Shown here one piece after another: positions 1 to 9,750 of a stretch of 19,622 nucleotides of DNA (within the stretch, counting starts at the first letter, position 1; the number at the start of each line of letters is the position of its first letter). This DNA is from Phoronis ovalis (taxonomy: Eukaryota > Phoronida > Phoronidae). Position numbers and translations under genes: made by a program. The stretch is from the NCBI GenBank assembly GCA_028565635.1, contig JAOXYB010015310.1, positions 1 through 19,622 of the forward strand, read 5' to 3'. The notes beneath the pieces were generated by a model. It saw only the letters and a program-made list of their open reading frames with translations, was not told the DNA's origin and did no database searches.

Positions 1-117
1 ATGAGATTTAACTGCCCTACACAAGCATTGCATTTGATCTCCGTAAATCACATCATGTGAAATATATATTGCAACAAACTGTTATTTTTGATATTTATTT
101 AGTATTTGCAAGTTACT

Positions 118-125
118 TATATAAA
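118..125 (+). promoter_or_regulatory. Candidate TATA box of receptor gene 1
   Basis: TATATAAA lies about 115 bases before the proposed start codon at 240. A start site about 30-35 bases downstream (near 150-155) would give a 5' leader of roughly 85-90 bases. The surrounding DNA is AT-rich, so a chance match is possible. The position fits the exon structure and resembles the TATA arrangement at genes 3 and 4 of the array. Confidence 0.4.
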
Positions 126-239
126 GAGAATTGTCAAAAAACATTTTTTTGCAATTACCTATGCTGCAAAGTTGTACTATTGAGATGCATTAAATAGTGG
201 GCAAGATAATACAGCATATGTACTGTGTTAGAAGACATT

Positions 240-302
240 ATGGAACCAGGGGACATTTTTGAGAAACCATGGACTACCGAACCTTCTTTATCTGATATAG
301 CA
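240..302 (+). CDS. Receptor gene 1, exon 1 (N-terminal 21 residues)
   Basis: ATG at 240 (context cattATGG) opens 21 codons, beginning MEPGDIFEKPW, that end at the donor GCA|GTGAGT (donor at 303). The intron is phase 0. The receptor exon at 2128 also begins in phase 0 straight after an in-frame TAG acceptor, so the two join cleanly into a 437-residue product. The peptide is acidic and polar, without a signal sequence, as expected for the start of a class A receptor's extracellular tail. It contains TTEPSLS, loosely like TTESLLS in exon 1 of gene 2. Two short upstream ORFs precede it (161-193 and 218-262). The call rests on splice consensus, phase and the same layout in the paralogues; no transcript evidence is available. 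Confidence 0.6.
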
Positions 303-2127
303 GTGAGTCTCATATTTTTTATAATTATTATACTATTTTAAACATGAAGAAAGAATTATACTTTTTATCTATTTCATAAACATCAATTTTAAATGTCACA
401 AAAGTAAAATACATCAAAATTTCAATTTTTTCATGTCACTATTGCTTTAAAAACCTTTTTAAGTTTAAAAACAGGGATATATTCTACTGCTTCTAATGTT
501 CATCCAGGTATAAAAAAGTAATTGACCATCTGCATCATGTTTGCTCCGTGTAGTTTGGAAGTATTACCATTGTTGTTTTTTTTGCAATGGAAACCTTTGT
601 TTTTAGTTTGAACGCCTACTGAATTTGTATTCATTTTATTTTTAGTTTGGTTGGCCACCGAAGCATCATGAGTTCATTTTGTGTTTACTTTCTGTCTTAC
701 TAAACAACGCGTTATTTGTTTCCTTTTTGTTCGCCAGCTGAACGTAACCATGCATTCATTTATTTTTAGTTTGATCTCGCACTGAACGAGGTATTCATTT
801 TGTATTTAGTTTGATTGCCCCTTGAACTATGTAAAGTCATTTTTAAAAAATAATATGTAATTATTTTGTAAGCTTGATTTCCCGCTAATAAGCATCTATT
901 CATTTTGCTCTAATAATTCGATAAAGTTTTGTAATTTATATTTCATAATTTAAAAACAAATACTTAATGGTAGTCAGCTACCGCTTTCAGCAAGCACCCA
1001 TATTTTATCTATGTATCTTGTTTTTATTTTTTTATTCTCCATGCGTTTCTTAAAATTCAAAACCCTGGCAGCTACAACTGTTTAGTTAATTAATTTTAGG
1101 TCAACAGTGCCAGTTTTTAAATTCTATTAAATCATACATATTTGCTTGCATTGGTGGGATGGCTACCTGTTTATTATTCTGTATATAATCATCAATACAA
1201 TAATCTTTTCAGTATGTTTCTAGGCTTTGAATGAAAACATTTATTCCGTATTTAGTAAAGCAAACAAGGTTATCATTCCAGACATGCCCAACTTTTTCAT
1301 CTTAAAACTCATGCAACAGATTCAAAAAACAAACTTTAAATCAGAGAAATGATTTTGATAAGTTGCCTAAAAGTACATTTTTTCTGCTGGCAATTTATCC
1401 CAAATGGACATTATTTAAAACAAATCATGTCATCAAATTTAAACTGCATAATGCTAACACGCATGCGTAAAGCATATGTCATAAATGTCTAGCATTCTGA
1501 TTGCTTTGCAAGAGCTGGTCGGAATAAAAATAATATGACTTTTTGATGAACCTAATGTCTTTAGCTGAGAAACCAGTATATTTATTGTCGGCCTCAAGGG
1601 GTGACTGCAATATCACCATACAGGTAATCAGTCCCACCCACACACTAATGTTATTCGTGAGAAAAAAACGTTTTTAAAGTACATTACTTGTTTTTGTCAT
1701 ATTCCGCTGGTATTGACATATATTCAAACTAAAATACCTTGTTGACTTCGCAATTCTAAAAAATTCAGTTTTGATAATAAAAGGGACAGAAAACACGCAA
1801 AAATAGTTAACCAACTTGCTGCTACTTAATTTATAAAATGAATTACAACCAAATATTACCTTAAAACTCGCAGTTGTTTGAAAGAGTTGTCTAAGGGTTA
1901 TATGTGCAGCAAATGTCACACATTTTAGCCTAAAGGACATGTTATATTGATAACTGTCTGGTCGTGCATTGACCTGCCATATATCTGAAGACGTGTGGAA
2001 TAGTACTGTCATTGATGTTACCTAACCAATGAATACATGCGAGTCTATTTGTATTATATCCATGACTTATATGGTCCGATTTATCCTGCATAACCTGCTC
2101 TAATATGTAATAACTTGTTTTTGGTAG
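303..2127 (+). other. Intron 1 of receptor gene 1
   Basis: This is a proposed phase-0 intron with donor GTGAGT at 303 and acceptor ttggtag ending at 2127. TAAC just upstream could serve as a branch point. It is AT-rich and has no ORF I would call a gene. It contains a degenerate minisatellite of about 41 bp (roughly 602-905), described separately. Nothing else recognisable was seen in the rest. Confidence 0.55.
602..905 (+). repeat. Degenerate ~41-bp minisatellite in intron 1 of gene 1
   Basis: The phrase TTTAGTTTG recurs at 602, 641, 765 and 805. Weaker versions sit near 684, 724 and 866. Each is followed by a segment like gcccactgaac and then tattcatttt before the next copy. Spacing is 39-43 bases for most copies, with about 20 extra bases before the last. 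I count six to seven diverged copies, and possibly one more starting at 551. Confidence 0.65.
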
Positions 2128-3378
2128 ATACGCAAAGAACCAGCTGGGACTTCCAATTCAACAGAAGATGAGGATTGGCATCCCAAAATACTACTACCAA
2201 CATCACCATTACCATTATCAACATCAATATCGCCAGTGTCTGAGTTTCTTTCTTGGTCTGCAAATGAACAGTTTCACAATACGCATCATAATGAAGTATT
2301 TGTACCTGTAAATAGTACAGGTTGCTTTGGCAATAGTACTGATGCTGATCTTCCGCCATTAAACTGTCATCTGTATTGGATAGCTGTTAATATTAAACAT
2401 TATAAATGTTTTGCAATGCCTGCCATTACTTTTTTTGCGAATTTAATTTGTTTCTTACTAATGGTAAAATGTATGCACAAGTGCTCAACATGCCTGTACA
2501 TGGGTATGCTATCCATATTCGACACGTTAGTGATTTGGTTGAAGGCTCTTATTTTGTTAGCTGATAAATATGATATTTTAGCTATCATAAACAATACAGG
2601 GTGCAAAGCGAGTGGGTTCTTCTTATGTTGGTCGCTTTATGTTGCAGTATGGCTCGTCGTGTACATGACGATTGAACGTTATATCTATGTAGCATATCCC
2701 TTCAAAGCGACAAAATTGTGCACTGTACGTAGAGCAGCAATAACTGTATGCGTAATTTGTGTTATATCCGGTCTCTTAAATGTGCCTAAACTGATTTACG
2801 AAAAGAGATCATATACAGTCGAAAGCACGTGGACGTGCAAATTAGAATTTCCTTCCGCTAGTTTGAAACACGGATACATCTGGCTAGATACCGGTATTTA
2901 CTGTTTTGTGCCTCTAATTATTATATTTACATTGAACATAAAAATTATTATTTGCCTGTCGAAACATTCTGCCCGAAGAGCAAGAATGACAACTTTAATG
3001 TCTATACGTGGTAAACTTCGGAGAAAACAGAAAAAAGTGACATTTATGTTACTCGCTGTTTCCGTTTCATTTACAGTCCTAACGACTCCGTACGCAGCAT
3101 TGATGATTGCAAAAAGTTTCTTCGATGTACCTACTCAGTATGAGCAAGCTCAGTTCTTTTTGTTCTCTAGCGTAACATGTCTTCTCCGTGATTTAAATCA
3201 TACTATTAATTTCTTTTTGTTTTGTCTTACTTGTAAAAGTTTTCGACAGGATTGTTTTGAACTTTGTTGTTATGCTTATTCTAAACTAATTAAAAGACAA
3301 AGTGATACGTTTACATTAAAATCTTCCAAGGAAATATCATCAATTCATCGCCAATGCTACAGGCCAAAAAAATATTGA
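2128..3378 (+). CDS. Receptor gene 1, exon 2: class A (rhodopsin-like) GPCR
   Basis: This exon codes residues 22-437 of a seven-transmembrane receptor, stop TGA at 3376. It begins right after acceptor TAG, which is itself an in-frame stop, so splicing is needed. The N-terminus has NST glycosylation sequons near residues 31, 83 and 90 and a P/S/T-rich stretch. Helices lie at about 116-134, 143-164, 181-203, 225-244, 270-297, 325-348 and 362-388. Class A marks are N1.50 (FFAN), D2.50 (LSIFD), the TM3/loop-2 cysteine pair near 180 and 258, and ERY at 204-206. Unusually, TM6 reads LTTP instead of CWxP, and TM7 reads NFFLF instead of NPxxY. The tail has a CC pair suited to palmitoylation and ends with SKEISS and a basic segment. 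A peptide ligand is likely by class but cannot be identified. Confidence 0.93.
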   Translation: MRKEPAGTSNSTEDEDWHPKILLPTSPLPLSTSISPVSEFLSWSANEQFHNTHHNEVFVPVNSTGCFGNSTDADLPPLNCHLYWIAVNIKHYKCFAMPAITFFANLICFLLMVKCMHKCSTCLYMGMLSIFDTLVIWLKALILLADKYDILAIINNTGCKASGFFLCWSLYVAVWLVVYMTIERYIYVAYPFKATKLCTVRRAAITVCVICVISGLLNVPKLIYEKRSYTVESTWTCKLEFPSASLKHGYIWLDTGIYCFVPLIIIFTLNIKIIICLSKHSARRARMTTLMSIRGKLRRKQKKVTFMLLAVSVSFTVLTTPYAALMIAKSFFDVPTQYEQAQFFLFSSVTCLLRDLNHTINFFLFCLTCKSFRQDCFELCCYAYSKLIKRQSDTFTLKSSKEISSIHRQCYRPKKY

Positions 3379-3718
3379 CAATTTTTTTTTAGCTACATGT
3401 GTCTTTTTTAGAACCGCTTTGTTTAATTTATGTTATTTAATATATGCAAAAAATGGGATACAACATTTGTAATCAATCAGATAAGGTGTTAATAAGTTGT
3501 ACATCTGTGTGTATCTGGTGGCATTAAGATAAAAAGAATATATAATGGAAATTTTAATAGGAAACAGCTACTTGTTTATCTGATATAAGTACACAGTTAA
3601 TTTTACCATCCACTTATATGGTAATAATATCTTGCCTGTCGTTCTGATGGAATTTTTTTCCAGTTATAAATCGAGATAAGTATGGCTCTAGTGAACAATC
3701 AGTATTTGGTGCATGACC

Positions 3719-3724
3719 AATAAA
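3719..3724 (+). terminator. Candidate polyadenylation signal of receptor gene 1
   Basis: AATAAA lies about 340 bases past the stop codon and is followed by a T-rich run (actttttttct). It is the first canonical hexamer after the gene. A further AATAAA occurs in the A-rich stretch near 3888. Confidence 0.45.
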
Positions 3725-3998
3725 CTTTTTTTCTACAGCCGATTTTAGGCCACCTGGTGACAAAGCGTGGAAACTGGACCTTGCAATTCAGGCTTTCCCT
3801 ACATAAAACACTTCAATCATTTTTTGATAAAAATACAATTGCAAACTCTTCTTTCTGTTATTTCAAGCAAAATTATACCAATTTTAAAAAATAAAAGTGA
3901 TCAGCGCGAATGAACTCAAGGAAAAAGGGAGGATTAAGGAGATAATATTATATTTTAACATACGCATATTATAAAAGTTTCTATTCTTTTCTATTCCA

Positions 3999-4100
3999 AA
4001 TAAGGAAAAAGGAAATGTTTCTCCTTTCCTTATTCGAGTTTGAGTCGAATAAGGGAAAGGGGGCTATTCATTATTCACTTTTGATCTGAATAAGGAAAAA
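3999..4100 (+). repeat. Purine-rich GAATAAGGAAA repeats forming alternative hairpins
   Basis: GAATAAGG-type copies occur at 3999-4013, 4047-4060 and 4088-4100, with a reverse-complement copy at 4022-4037. The 4023-4037 arm pairs with 4045-4060 over 15 base pairs with one bulged G and a 7-base loop. The same arm can instead pair with 3999-4013 over 13 pairs with a two-base bulge. The block ends about 350 bases before the start codon of receptor gene 2. Confidence 0.7.
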
Positions 4101-4452
4101 TAAACCATTTTATTTACCCTATATTCAATGACGCTTACTTCAGAGATGTCAGTCATATTCATTCGACCCCGCCCATGGTATTGCCATAATGTTTTCTCTC
4201 ATACACCCGCATATATCACAAGGAAGTAAACGATAAATCATAAAATGACAGTTAATAAGCACATTCACATTTAAATGTTTTAAAATTGTTTCTAATGTCA
4301 GTGACGACAAATCGTCTTTGAGTTTTTGTGAAATTTTGCGACTCACCGTCTCTCTTTAGTTGTTAAAGAGTAGCGTAACTATTATTATGAGGCGATTGAA
4401 AGAATTTTGAAAGAGTTTGACTTTCTAAGGTTTAGAGTTGTAGCTGTCTGCC

Positions 4453-4500
4453 ATGGACGTACATGGTACTACGGAATCCCTTTTATCGACTGCTCCAAGT
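4453..4500 (+). CDS. Receptor gene 2, exon 1 (N-terminal 16 residues)
   Basis: ATG at 4453 (context tgccATGG) opens 16 codons, MDVHGTTESLLSTAPS, ending exactly at a consensus donor GTAAGT at 4501. The phase is 0, matching the phase-0 acceptor at 5112. The short TTESLLS motif is loosely shared with exon 1 of gene 1. No TATA box is evident upstream, so the promoter may be TATA-less or a leader exon may lie further upstream. Splice consensus, phase and layout agree with the paralogues, but the exon is short, so an alternative first exon elsewhere cannot be excluded. Confidence 0.6.
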
Positions 4501-5111
4501 GTAAGTTCAAGCTTCAATTCTTTCAGTTTAAAATATTTGCAAAAAAGATGATTAAAAAAACAACTTTATTTTTACAAAACTCTGAAAACGAAAAGTGTAT
4601 TGAACACAAAGTGCAAGAAAATTACTTAGCATTTCTGTTCATAGCCTACATGTAACCTTAAAATTATTTTATATAATTTAATTATTTTATATAATTTAAT
4701 TATTTTAGATAATTTAATATTTTTAGTGGGGTGCCGTTTGATATCCCTAACGCTAATATGATAATTTGTAAATTTAGCAAAATTATGATATATATTCCCA
4801 AAAGAATAACAAGTCGAATTTATTGGCCTGGGGTTTTTATGTAAACATGGAAGTTTCGATTAACTTTCATATTTTATTCTTATATCATTTTCAAAATATT
4901 ATTGTTTTATATTTTATCTCTTTCTGTGCACTATCCCCACTACATTTATAAAGAAACGGTAAAATAAAAAAATGAAAAAACAGAAATATTTGGGGCAAAA
5001 GACGCATACAGTTTTCGATTTTACCAACATTTTAAACTTAAGTGTTTTAATCAATATAAGAATATAAGTTATCATGATTTGAACTTCTGTTACATGATCA
5101 GCTATTTTTAG
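4501..5111 (+). other. Intron 1 of receptor gene 2
   Basis: This is a proposed phase-0 intron of 611 bases, donor GTAAGT at 4501 and acceptor ctatttttag ending at 5111. It is very AT-rich. It contains an 18-bp tandem repeat at 4663-4716 and otherwise nothing recognisable. Confidence 0.6.
4663..4716 (+). repeat. Three tandem copies of an 18-bp AT-only unit
   Basis: The unit ATTATTTTATATAATTTA occupies 4663-4680 and 4681-4698. The third copy at 4699-4716 has one T-to-G change. Each unit is itself partly palindromic. The array lies inside the intron of gene 2. Confidence 0.85.
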
Positions 5112-6332
5112 GACAAAACCGCTCCATGTGATGTGTTCTCACGGCTGCTATACACGTACCATATGCATGCTTGTGGCCATTATGAAAGAACGCCGGTAGA
5201 TCCGGAAGCTGCATTGGTACCGTCACTACAATCACAATTGGATGCTGTTTTCATCAATGACGATACTGAACTATTTAGCTATGTTAACGGCACAGACAAC
5301 AATGATACGTATAACTCCACTGAAGGAAAAACTTTTCATTCGCTATCTAGCTATACTATGTTTTGGATAGCCTACTATATCAAGAATTACAAGTATTTCG
5401 TTCTGCCTGAAATTGCTTTCATTGCAAATATATGTTGCTTCTTACTAATGGTGAAGCGTATGCGTAAATCCTCGACATGTTTATACATGGGTATACTGTC
5501 CATATTTGATACACTTGTTATTTGGTTTAAGGCTATACTATCGTTAGCGGATAAATACGATGAATTTGCCATCATTAATAATGCAGGGTGCAGAGTAACT
5601 TTATTTTTCTTATCTTGGTCGGCTTATGTTGCGGTGTGGCTTGTTGTGTGTATGACGATTGAGCGCCTTATTCTTGTAAGGTATCCCTTCAAGGCGTTAC
5701 GACTATGCAGTGTGCGTAAGGGAGCAATAAGCATCTGCATACTTTGTGTAGTATGTGGTATTTTAAGTCTACCTTATTTGTTCTATACCACCAGAACATA
5801 TACAGTAGAAAGTACATGGGCATGCGAATGGGCACCTGACACTTTCAAACTTGGATACATCTGGGTAGATATCGGTGTCTACTGTTTTGTGCCTCTGGTG
5901 GTTATGTTTATGGCCAATATTAGTTTGATTAATTTCTTCTCAAAACGTTCTGCAAGACGTGCAAGTATGACATTTCGAATGCCCCCTATGTTTCAGAGGC
6001 GACAAAAACAAGTGACACTAATGTCACTGACAGTTTCTATTTCATTTACAATCCTCACAACTCCTTATGCTGCCCTAATGATTGCAAAAACCTTTTGGAA
6101 TTACTCCTACGATTCAACTCAGCATCAGCATGCTCAGTATTTATTGTTTTCTAGCGTGGCATATCTTCTGACTGATTTAAATCATAGCATAAATTTACTT
6201 TTGTATTTTCTTAGTAGTAAAAGGTGTCGTCAAGATTTTGCTAGATTTTGGTGTTATCTTTACACTAAACATGTTAAACAAGATATAGTTTCAGTTGAGT
6301 TACATGAAATCATCAAAGGAAATGACAGATAA
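5112..6332 (+). CDS. Receptor gene 2, exon 2: class A (rhodopsin-like) GPCR
   Basis: This exon codes residues 17-422 of a seven-transmembrane receptor, stop TAA at 6330. It starts directly after acceptor tttttag, whose TAG is an in-frame stop, so it needs the upstream exon. Sequons NGT, NDT and NST lie near residues 75, 80 and 84. Helices are at about 110-131, 139-160, 177-199, 221-240, 265-291, 317-341 and 358-384. N1.50, D2.50 (LSIFD), cysteines at about 176 and 254, and an ERL version of DRY at 200-202 are present. TM6 has LTTP in place of CWxP, and TM7 has NLLLY in place of NPxxY. By eye it matches gene 1 at well over half of positions from TM1 to TM4. It ends HEIIKGNDR, aligning with the KEISS tail of gene 1. 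No canonical AATAAA follows nearby; an AATATA variant lies at 6370. The ligand is unknown. Confidence 0.93.
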   Translation, partial: DKTAPCDVFSRLLYTYHMHACGHYERTPVDPEAALVPSLQSQLDAVFINDDTELFSYVNGTDNNDTYNSTEGKTFHSLSSYTMFWIAYYIKNYKYFVLPEIAFIANICCFLLMVKRMRKSSTCLYMGILSIFDTLVIWFKAILSLADKYDEFAIINNAGCRVTLFFLSWSAYVAVWLVVCMTIERLILVRYPFKALRLCSVRKGAISICILCVVCGILSLPYLFYTTRTYTVESTWACEWAPDTFKLGYIWVDIGVYCFVPLVVMFMANISLINFFSKRSARRASMTFRMPPMFQRRQKQVTLMSLTVSISFTILTTPYAALMIAKTFWNYSYDSTQHQHAQYLLFSSVAYLLTDLNHSINLLLYFLSSKRCRQDFARFWCYLYTKHVKQDIVSVELHEIIKGNDR

Positions 6333-7121
6333 TCATAAGAGCTACAACTAAAATGATTCACAACTGCATAATATAATAGTTTGAGTTTTGCTTTAATTTT
6401 TTAGTAGATAGGAAGTCGTTAACTTACTTATAGCTTATGAAGAAACAGTTCCACCAAACTCAGAATATGCGGTTGTGCTCTTAGACTAGTACAATTACAT
6501 ATATTTGGGATCTCTTATCTTATTACCTCCAGCAAAACACCCCAGGCATTCTTGCAAACCTTTACTAAAAAGACATATTATACTTCATGTCGTTGTCTTA
6601 TAAAAAAATATGTACATACACATACAGATTTCGTGAATTTGTGGGAACAATAGAGAAATTTGCTGTAATGTAATAGTATATTTGGTTGCAATGAAATTTA
6701 AGTTTAATGAATTTGTTATGGAGGTACCATCCACTGTGACCATTCAGCACACGGGGCTGTGGCCGATTTTTAATATTTACAGAGGCACTGCATGTATAAG
6801 CTCGTGGATAAGCTTTGGCTCGATCAGAGTATTCAAAATGGCTAATAATGATAGGCAGCATATAATATAATTTATAAACTAGATTGTGCTCTTAGAAGAA
6901 CATGGTGCACAGAAGTTAAAAACATGTTTTCGATGTCGTTTTGCATTGTCTGGTTGGAACAAGGTATAGGTTCTGAGGAAGTATTCATGAAAATGTTTAA
7001 AGAAAGGGTACAGCATTGTGTCATGCAAAAGTAGTTAAGTGACAACAAATACAAAAAATGACTATCTATAAAGGATTCAAAATGTAGTGCTATACAGTAT
7101 AAATACTAAATTAGATCGGAG

Positions 7122-7182
7122 GTGCCTAGTTTTGAATGTCCGGGTTTAGATGACTTAGATGTTCAGCTCTAGAACTAGGCAC
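7122..7182 (+). repeat. Short inverted repeat with GTGCCTAGTT arms
   Basis: GTGCCTAGTTTT at 7122-7133 is the near-perfect reverse complement of AGAACTAGGCAC at 7171-7182 (11 of 12 paired), with a 37-base spacer. No function can be assigned. Confidence 0.5.
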
Positions 7183-7481
7183 ACGGAAATTGAGTTGGAA
7201 TATAAATTGTTAGGAGAAAACAGGATTGAACATTACTTACATGTTATTTACATTGTCCTTTGTATAGCGAAATAAGAAGGAAATACATACTTTAATTTTA
7301 AATATTGTAATAACAAAACATTGTATAGTCTTGTAAAATTAATGAATGATTTTGTTTATATTTCTACTAGTAAAATTTAGTGAATTTATGATTGCCGTTT
7401 TGATTTATTTATAATATGTAATATGACGTTCGTTCGCGTAATTTCGTGTCTTATTATGCATGTAAATGTGTAATATAAAAA

Positions 7482-7626
7482 ATGAGGGTTGGAATACAGG
7501 TAATCGCATCTACTGGGTAATTAAACCTAGTTTATAACAGTATTAGAAGAAAGCGGGGGTTTTTGATCTTAGAGATATAGACTTCTTACACTTCAAACAC
7601 GTGCTGACAGTATATTCCAACCTTCA
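7482..7626 (+). mobile_element. Possible miniature inverted-repeat element, 145 bp
   Basis: ATGAGGGTTGGAATA at 7482-7496 is the reverse complement of TATTCCAACCTTCAT at 7612-7626 with one mismatch in 15. The ends enclose about 115 bases with no ORF. I cannot see a clear target-site duplication, so this may be a decayed element or a chance inverted repeat. Confidence 0.35.
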
Positions 7627-8330
7627 TTAGTTTTTGTGGCCTATTAATAATGTATACGTCTCCAATTACTTGCCACCCTTGTACAAAAAGATATCTCGTA
7701 GTATTACCATCCTCACTACCGCTATCAATACCATAACTTGGCAGCAGTCATATCCTAATATGATATATACATAGTTTTCAGGAATTGTTCCATACAAAGT
7801 ACGCAGCTTTTGCTTATTCAGTGTTTTAAGCATTATTTTATATTGGTTTAGGGGCATCTTGAAATCTAACTGTCTAAAGTATTATAGAATCAATTTTCAT
7901 TATTTTATTAATAAACTGGATGGGAAAATCACTTTCGTCCTTGTATAAGGAAACATATAGAGAATTTTACATTTAGGTCCCTTACCATTAATTACTTGGA
8001 TGTTGAGAGAAATAAAGACAGAAATATACAGCAAAACGTAAATGCACAAAGTGTTTTTTGTACAGCAACGTAAAAAAACTACGGTGATAATGTCGCTTAT
8101 GAAAATACAAAAAGCACTATTAAGTAACATGCACTTCAATCAAACAGCTACACTAAAAACATATCATTTATTTAGTGTTATAATAAAATGTACATGTGCA
8201 TTTCTGCTATAAATGTTGATTTCACAAGTGAAATGTCGTATTTGCAACAATTTTCAACAGTCAGTTGGCTTTTGAGGCTGTCCCTTGGACGACAGTGAAG
8301 CTTGTAGTTGTACTCGGGGTTGTAAAGTAA

Positions 8331-8380
8331 AGCATATCACCTGTGAAGTAAAGTAAGCATATCACCTGTGAAGCAGCCGT
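8331..8380 (+). repeat. 25-bp tandem duplication
   Basis: The 18-base string AGCATATCACCTGTGAAG occurs at 8331-8348 and again at 8356-8373, and each copy is preceded by aagtaa-type sequence. This is a simple two-copy tandem duplication. Confidence 0.75.
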
Positions 8381-8571
8381 GAACCATGTATATTTGTAGC
8401 CAGCAGTACTACTGTGAAGCCAATATATGTGCGCATTTTTAAATATGTTTTTGAAGGTTTTAACCATTGCCATTATAAATTTGAAGGTTTCCGGCAAGAT
8501 TTTCAACTAGAAGGGAACTACTGATTACGTTATTTATATCGGTTACATTAACTGGTCTTGGGCATTTTTTT

Positions 8572-8685
8572 GGGCTGTTCCAGATAAAAAATAAAAGGAG
8601 AGTGGAAACCAGTTTATTTTTTTTCCTTCAGTACTTATTCTTTACAATGGTTCTCCTCCTTCCATATTTTTTTCTGGACTACCCC
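8572..8685 (+). mobile_element. Possible MITE-like element, ~114 bp
   Basis: The left end GGGCTGTTCCAGATAAAA continues to an aggag stretch. The reverse complement of the right end reads GGGGTAGTCCAGAAAAAA and also reaches aggag, so roughly 30-bp imperfect terminal inverted repeats are visible. GG-starting termini are common in PIF/Harbinger-like non-autonomous elements, but no clear 3-bp target duplication is seen. The family assignment is tentative. Confidence 0.35.
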
Positions 8686-9750
8686 TTGTGGTGAATTTAT
8701 TTTTATAACAAAGCTGCTGAATGTGCCTATATAGTGTATTTATCATTTATTGTTTTGTCATGTTCAGTGAACATGTAAATATTATTTATGGAGTAGTAGT
8801 ATTTATAATTGAGTTTATTGTCATAGAAATCATAGAAATAATTTTTTTTCATGTGAATCGTTTTGGTATGATATGATTCACTTTTTCCTGAACCAGTATT
8901 ATTCAATAAAAATATAATAAATATAATAACAGACAACACAATTCTTGTTAGTAGTGTAGTTTGTATAATATTATAAGATGTTATAATTATTAGAGTAAAC
9001 TAATTTTTTTAATTTAGGTGTTTTGGGGCTGTTTTCAGTTTTTTGCTCAAGCACTACAACAACATACACCGCATACAGTCTTATTTTGGTTCAGAATAAA
9101 GTGAAATAAAAGTTTTGAGTTCAAATTGATGCAAGTTAGATGTTGAACTGTAATTATCCGTTTTATTACTGTACAAAATTCCGTGTTCATGTAATGCTGT
9201 TGGCGCATCTCAATTCAAATTCATTCTTTTCTGCTTCTAATTTTCTGATCTCAACCTGAACTCTTCTGTGCTTTACCTTTGCACAACCTTTTACACAACA
9301 TTTTCTGACTTAAAAGATGGACATGGCATTATCTGGTTTAATCAATGACTTTTTTTTCCATAAAATAATAAGTGCTAAATATTTCAACATGATTACTTAA
9401 TTTATGTTTTTATAAAAATATTGGAGTCAAATTTCTTGTTCATTTTGTTTCTCGTCAAATTCGAGACTTATATTTATTGTGTCAGAGTTGAGTGATTTCT
9501 ATATTCTCTGGCATTACTTATACCAGCTCACTACACTTGCCAAAAAGAAATGATCCTGCTGTGACCTTTCACCCTGAATGACACCACATTTTTATTTCCA
9601 TTACGAAGGTAAGACCATCAGCGCCCCTAGTGGAAACATCGGGTTGGTACCATTGGACTACTTTTATCGATCCGATTTTTTCCGTTGCAGGATTAATCAT
9701 TCCATGCAGTTGCTAAATTAGCGTTGCGAGATGCAACGACGTAGGTAAAG

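Larger units (their letters stand above)
3379..4452 (+). other. Intergenic region and 3' UTR between receptor genes 1 and 2
   Basis: About 1.07 kb separate the stop of gene 1 from the start codon of gene 2. It holds the likely 3' UTR of gene 1 with a poly(A) signal at 3719 and a purine-rich hairpin block (3999-4100). No convincing TATA box precedes gene 2. A pyrimidine tract ending ctctctttag near 4359 could be a splice acceptor for an untranslated leader exon of gene 2, but this is only a possibility. No coding sequence is supported. Confidence 0.5.

Noticed and set aside
1674-2012. 112-codon minus-strand frame
   Set aside because: It lies in the gene 1 intron, with no recognisable domain or splice structure; it looks like a chance frame.
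2236-2238. GTG at 2236 (and at 5133) as the start codon of the receptors
   Set aside because: GTG starts are not expected for nuclear animal genes. The frames stay open upstream to TAG splice acceptors at 2127 and 5111, and ATG first exons with matching phase are present.
2081-2359. 92-codon minus-strand frame
   Set aside because: It is a shadow of the receptor 1 exon; its M/V run comes from the repetitive CCA/TCA/TTA codons on the plus strand.
4407-4655. 82-codon plus-strand frame overlapping the gene 2 first exon
   Set aside because: It is in a different frame from the ATG at 4453, starts with a non-ATG codon, and runs straight through the GTAAGT donor; its composition looks random.
8261-8506. 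81-codon minus-strand frame
   Set aside because: It crosses the 25-bp tandem duplication at 8331-8380, has no family resemblance and no splice or promoter support.
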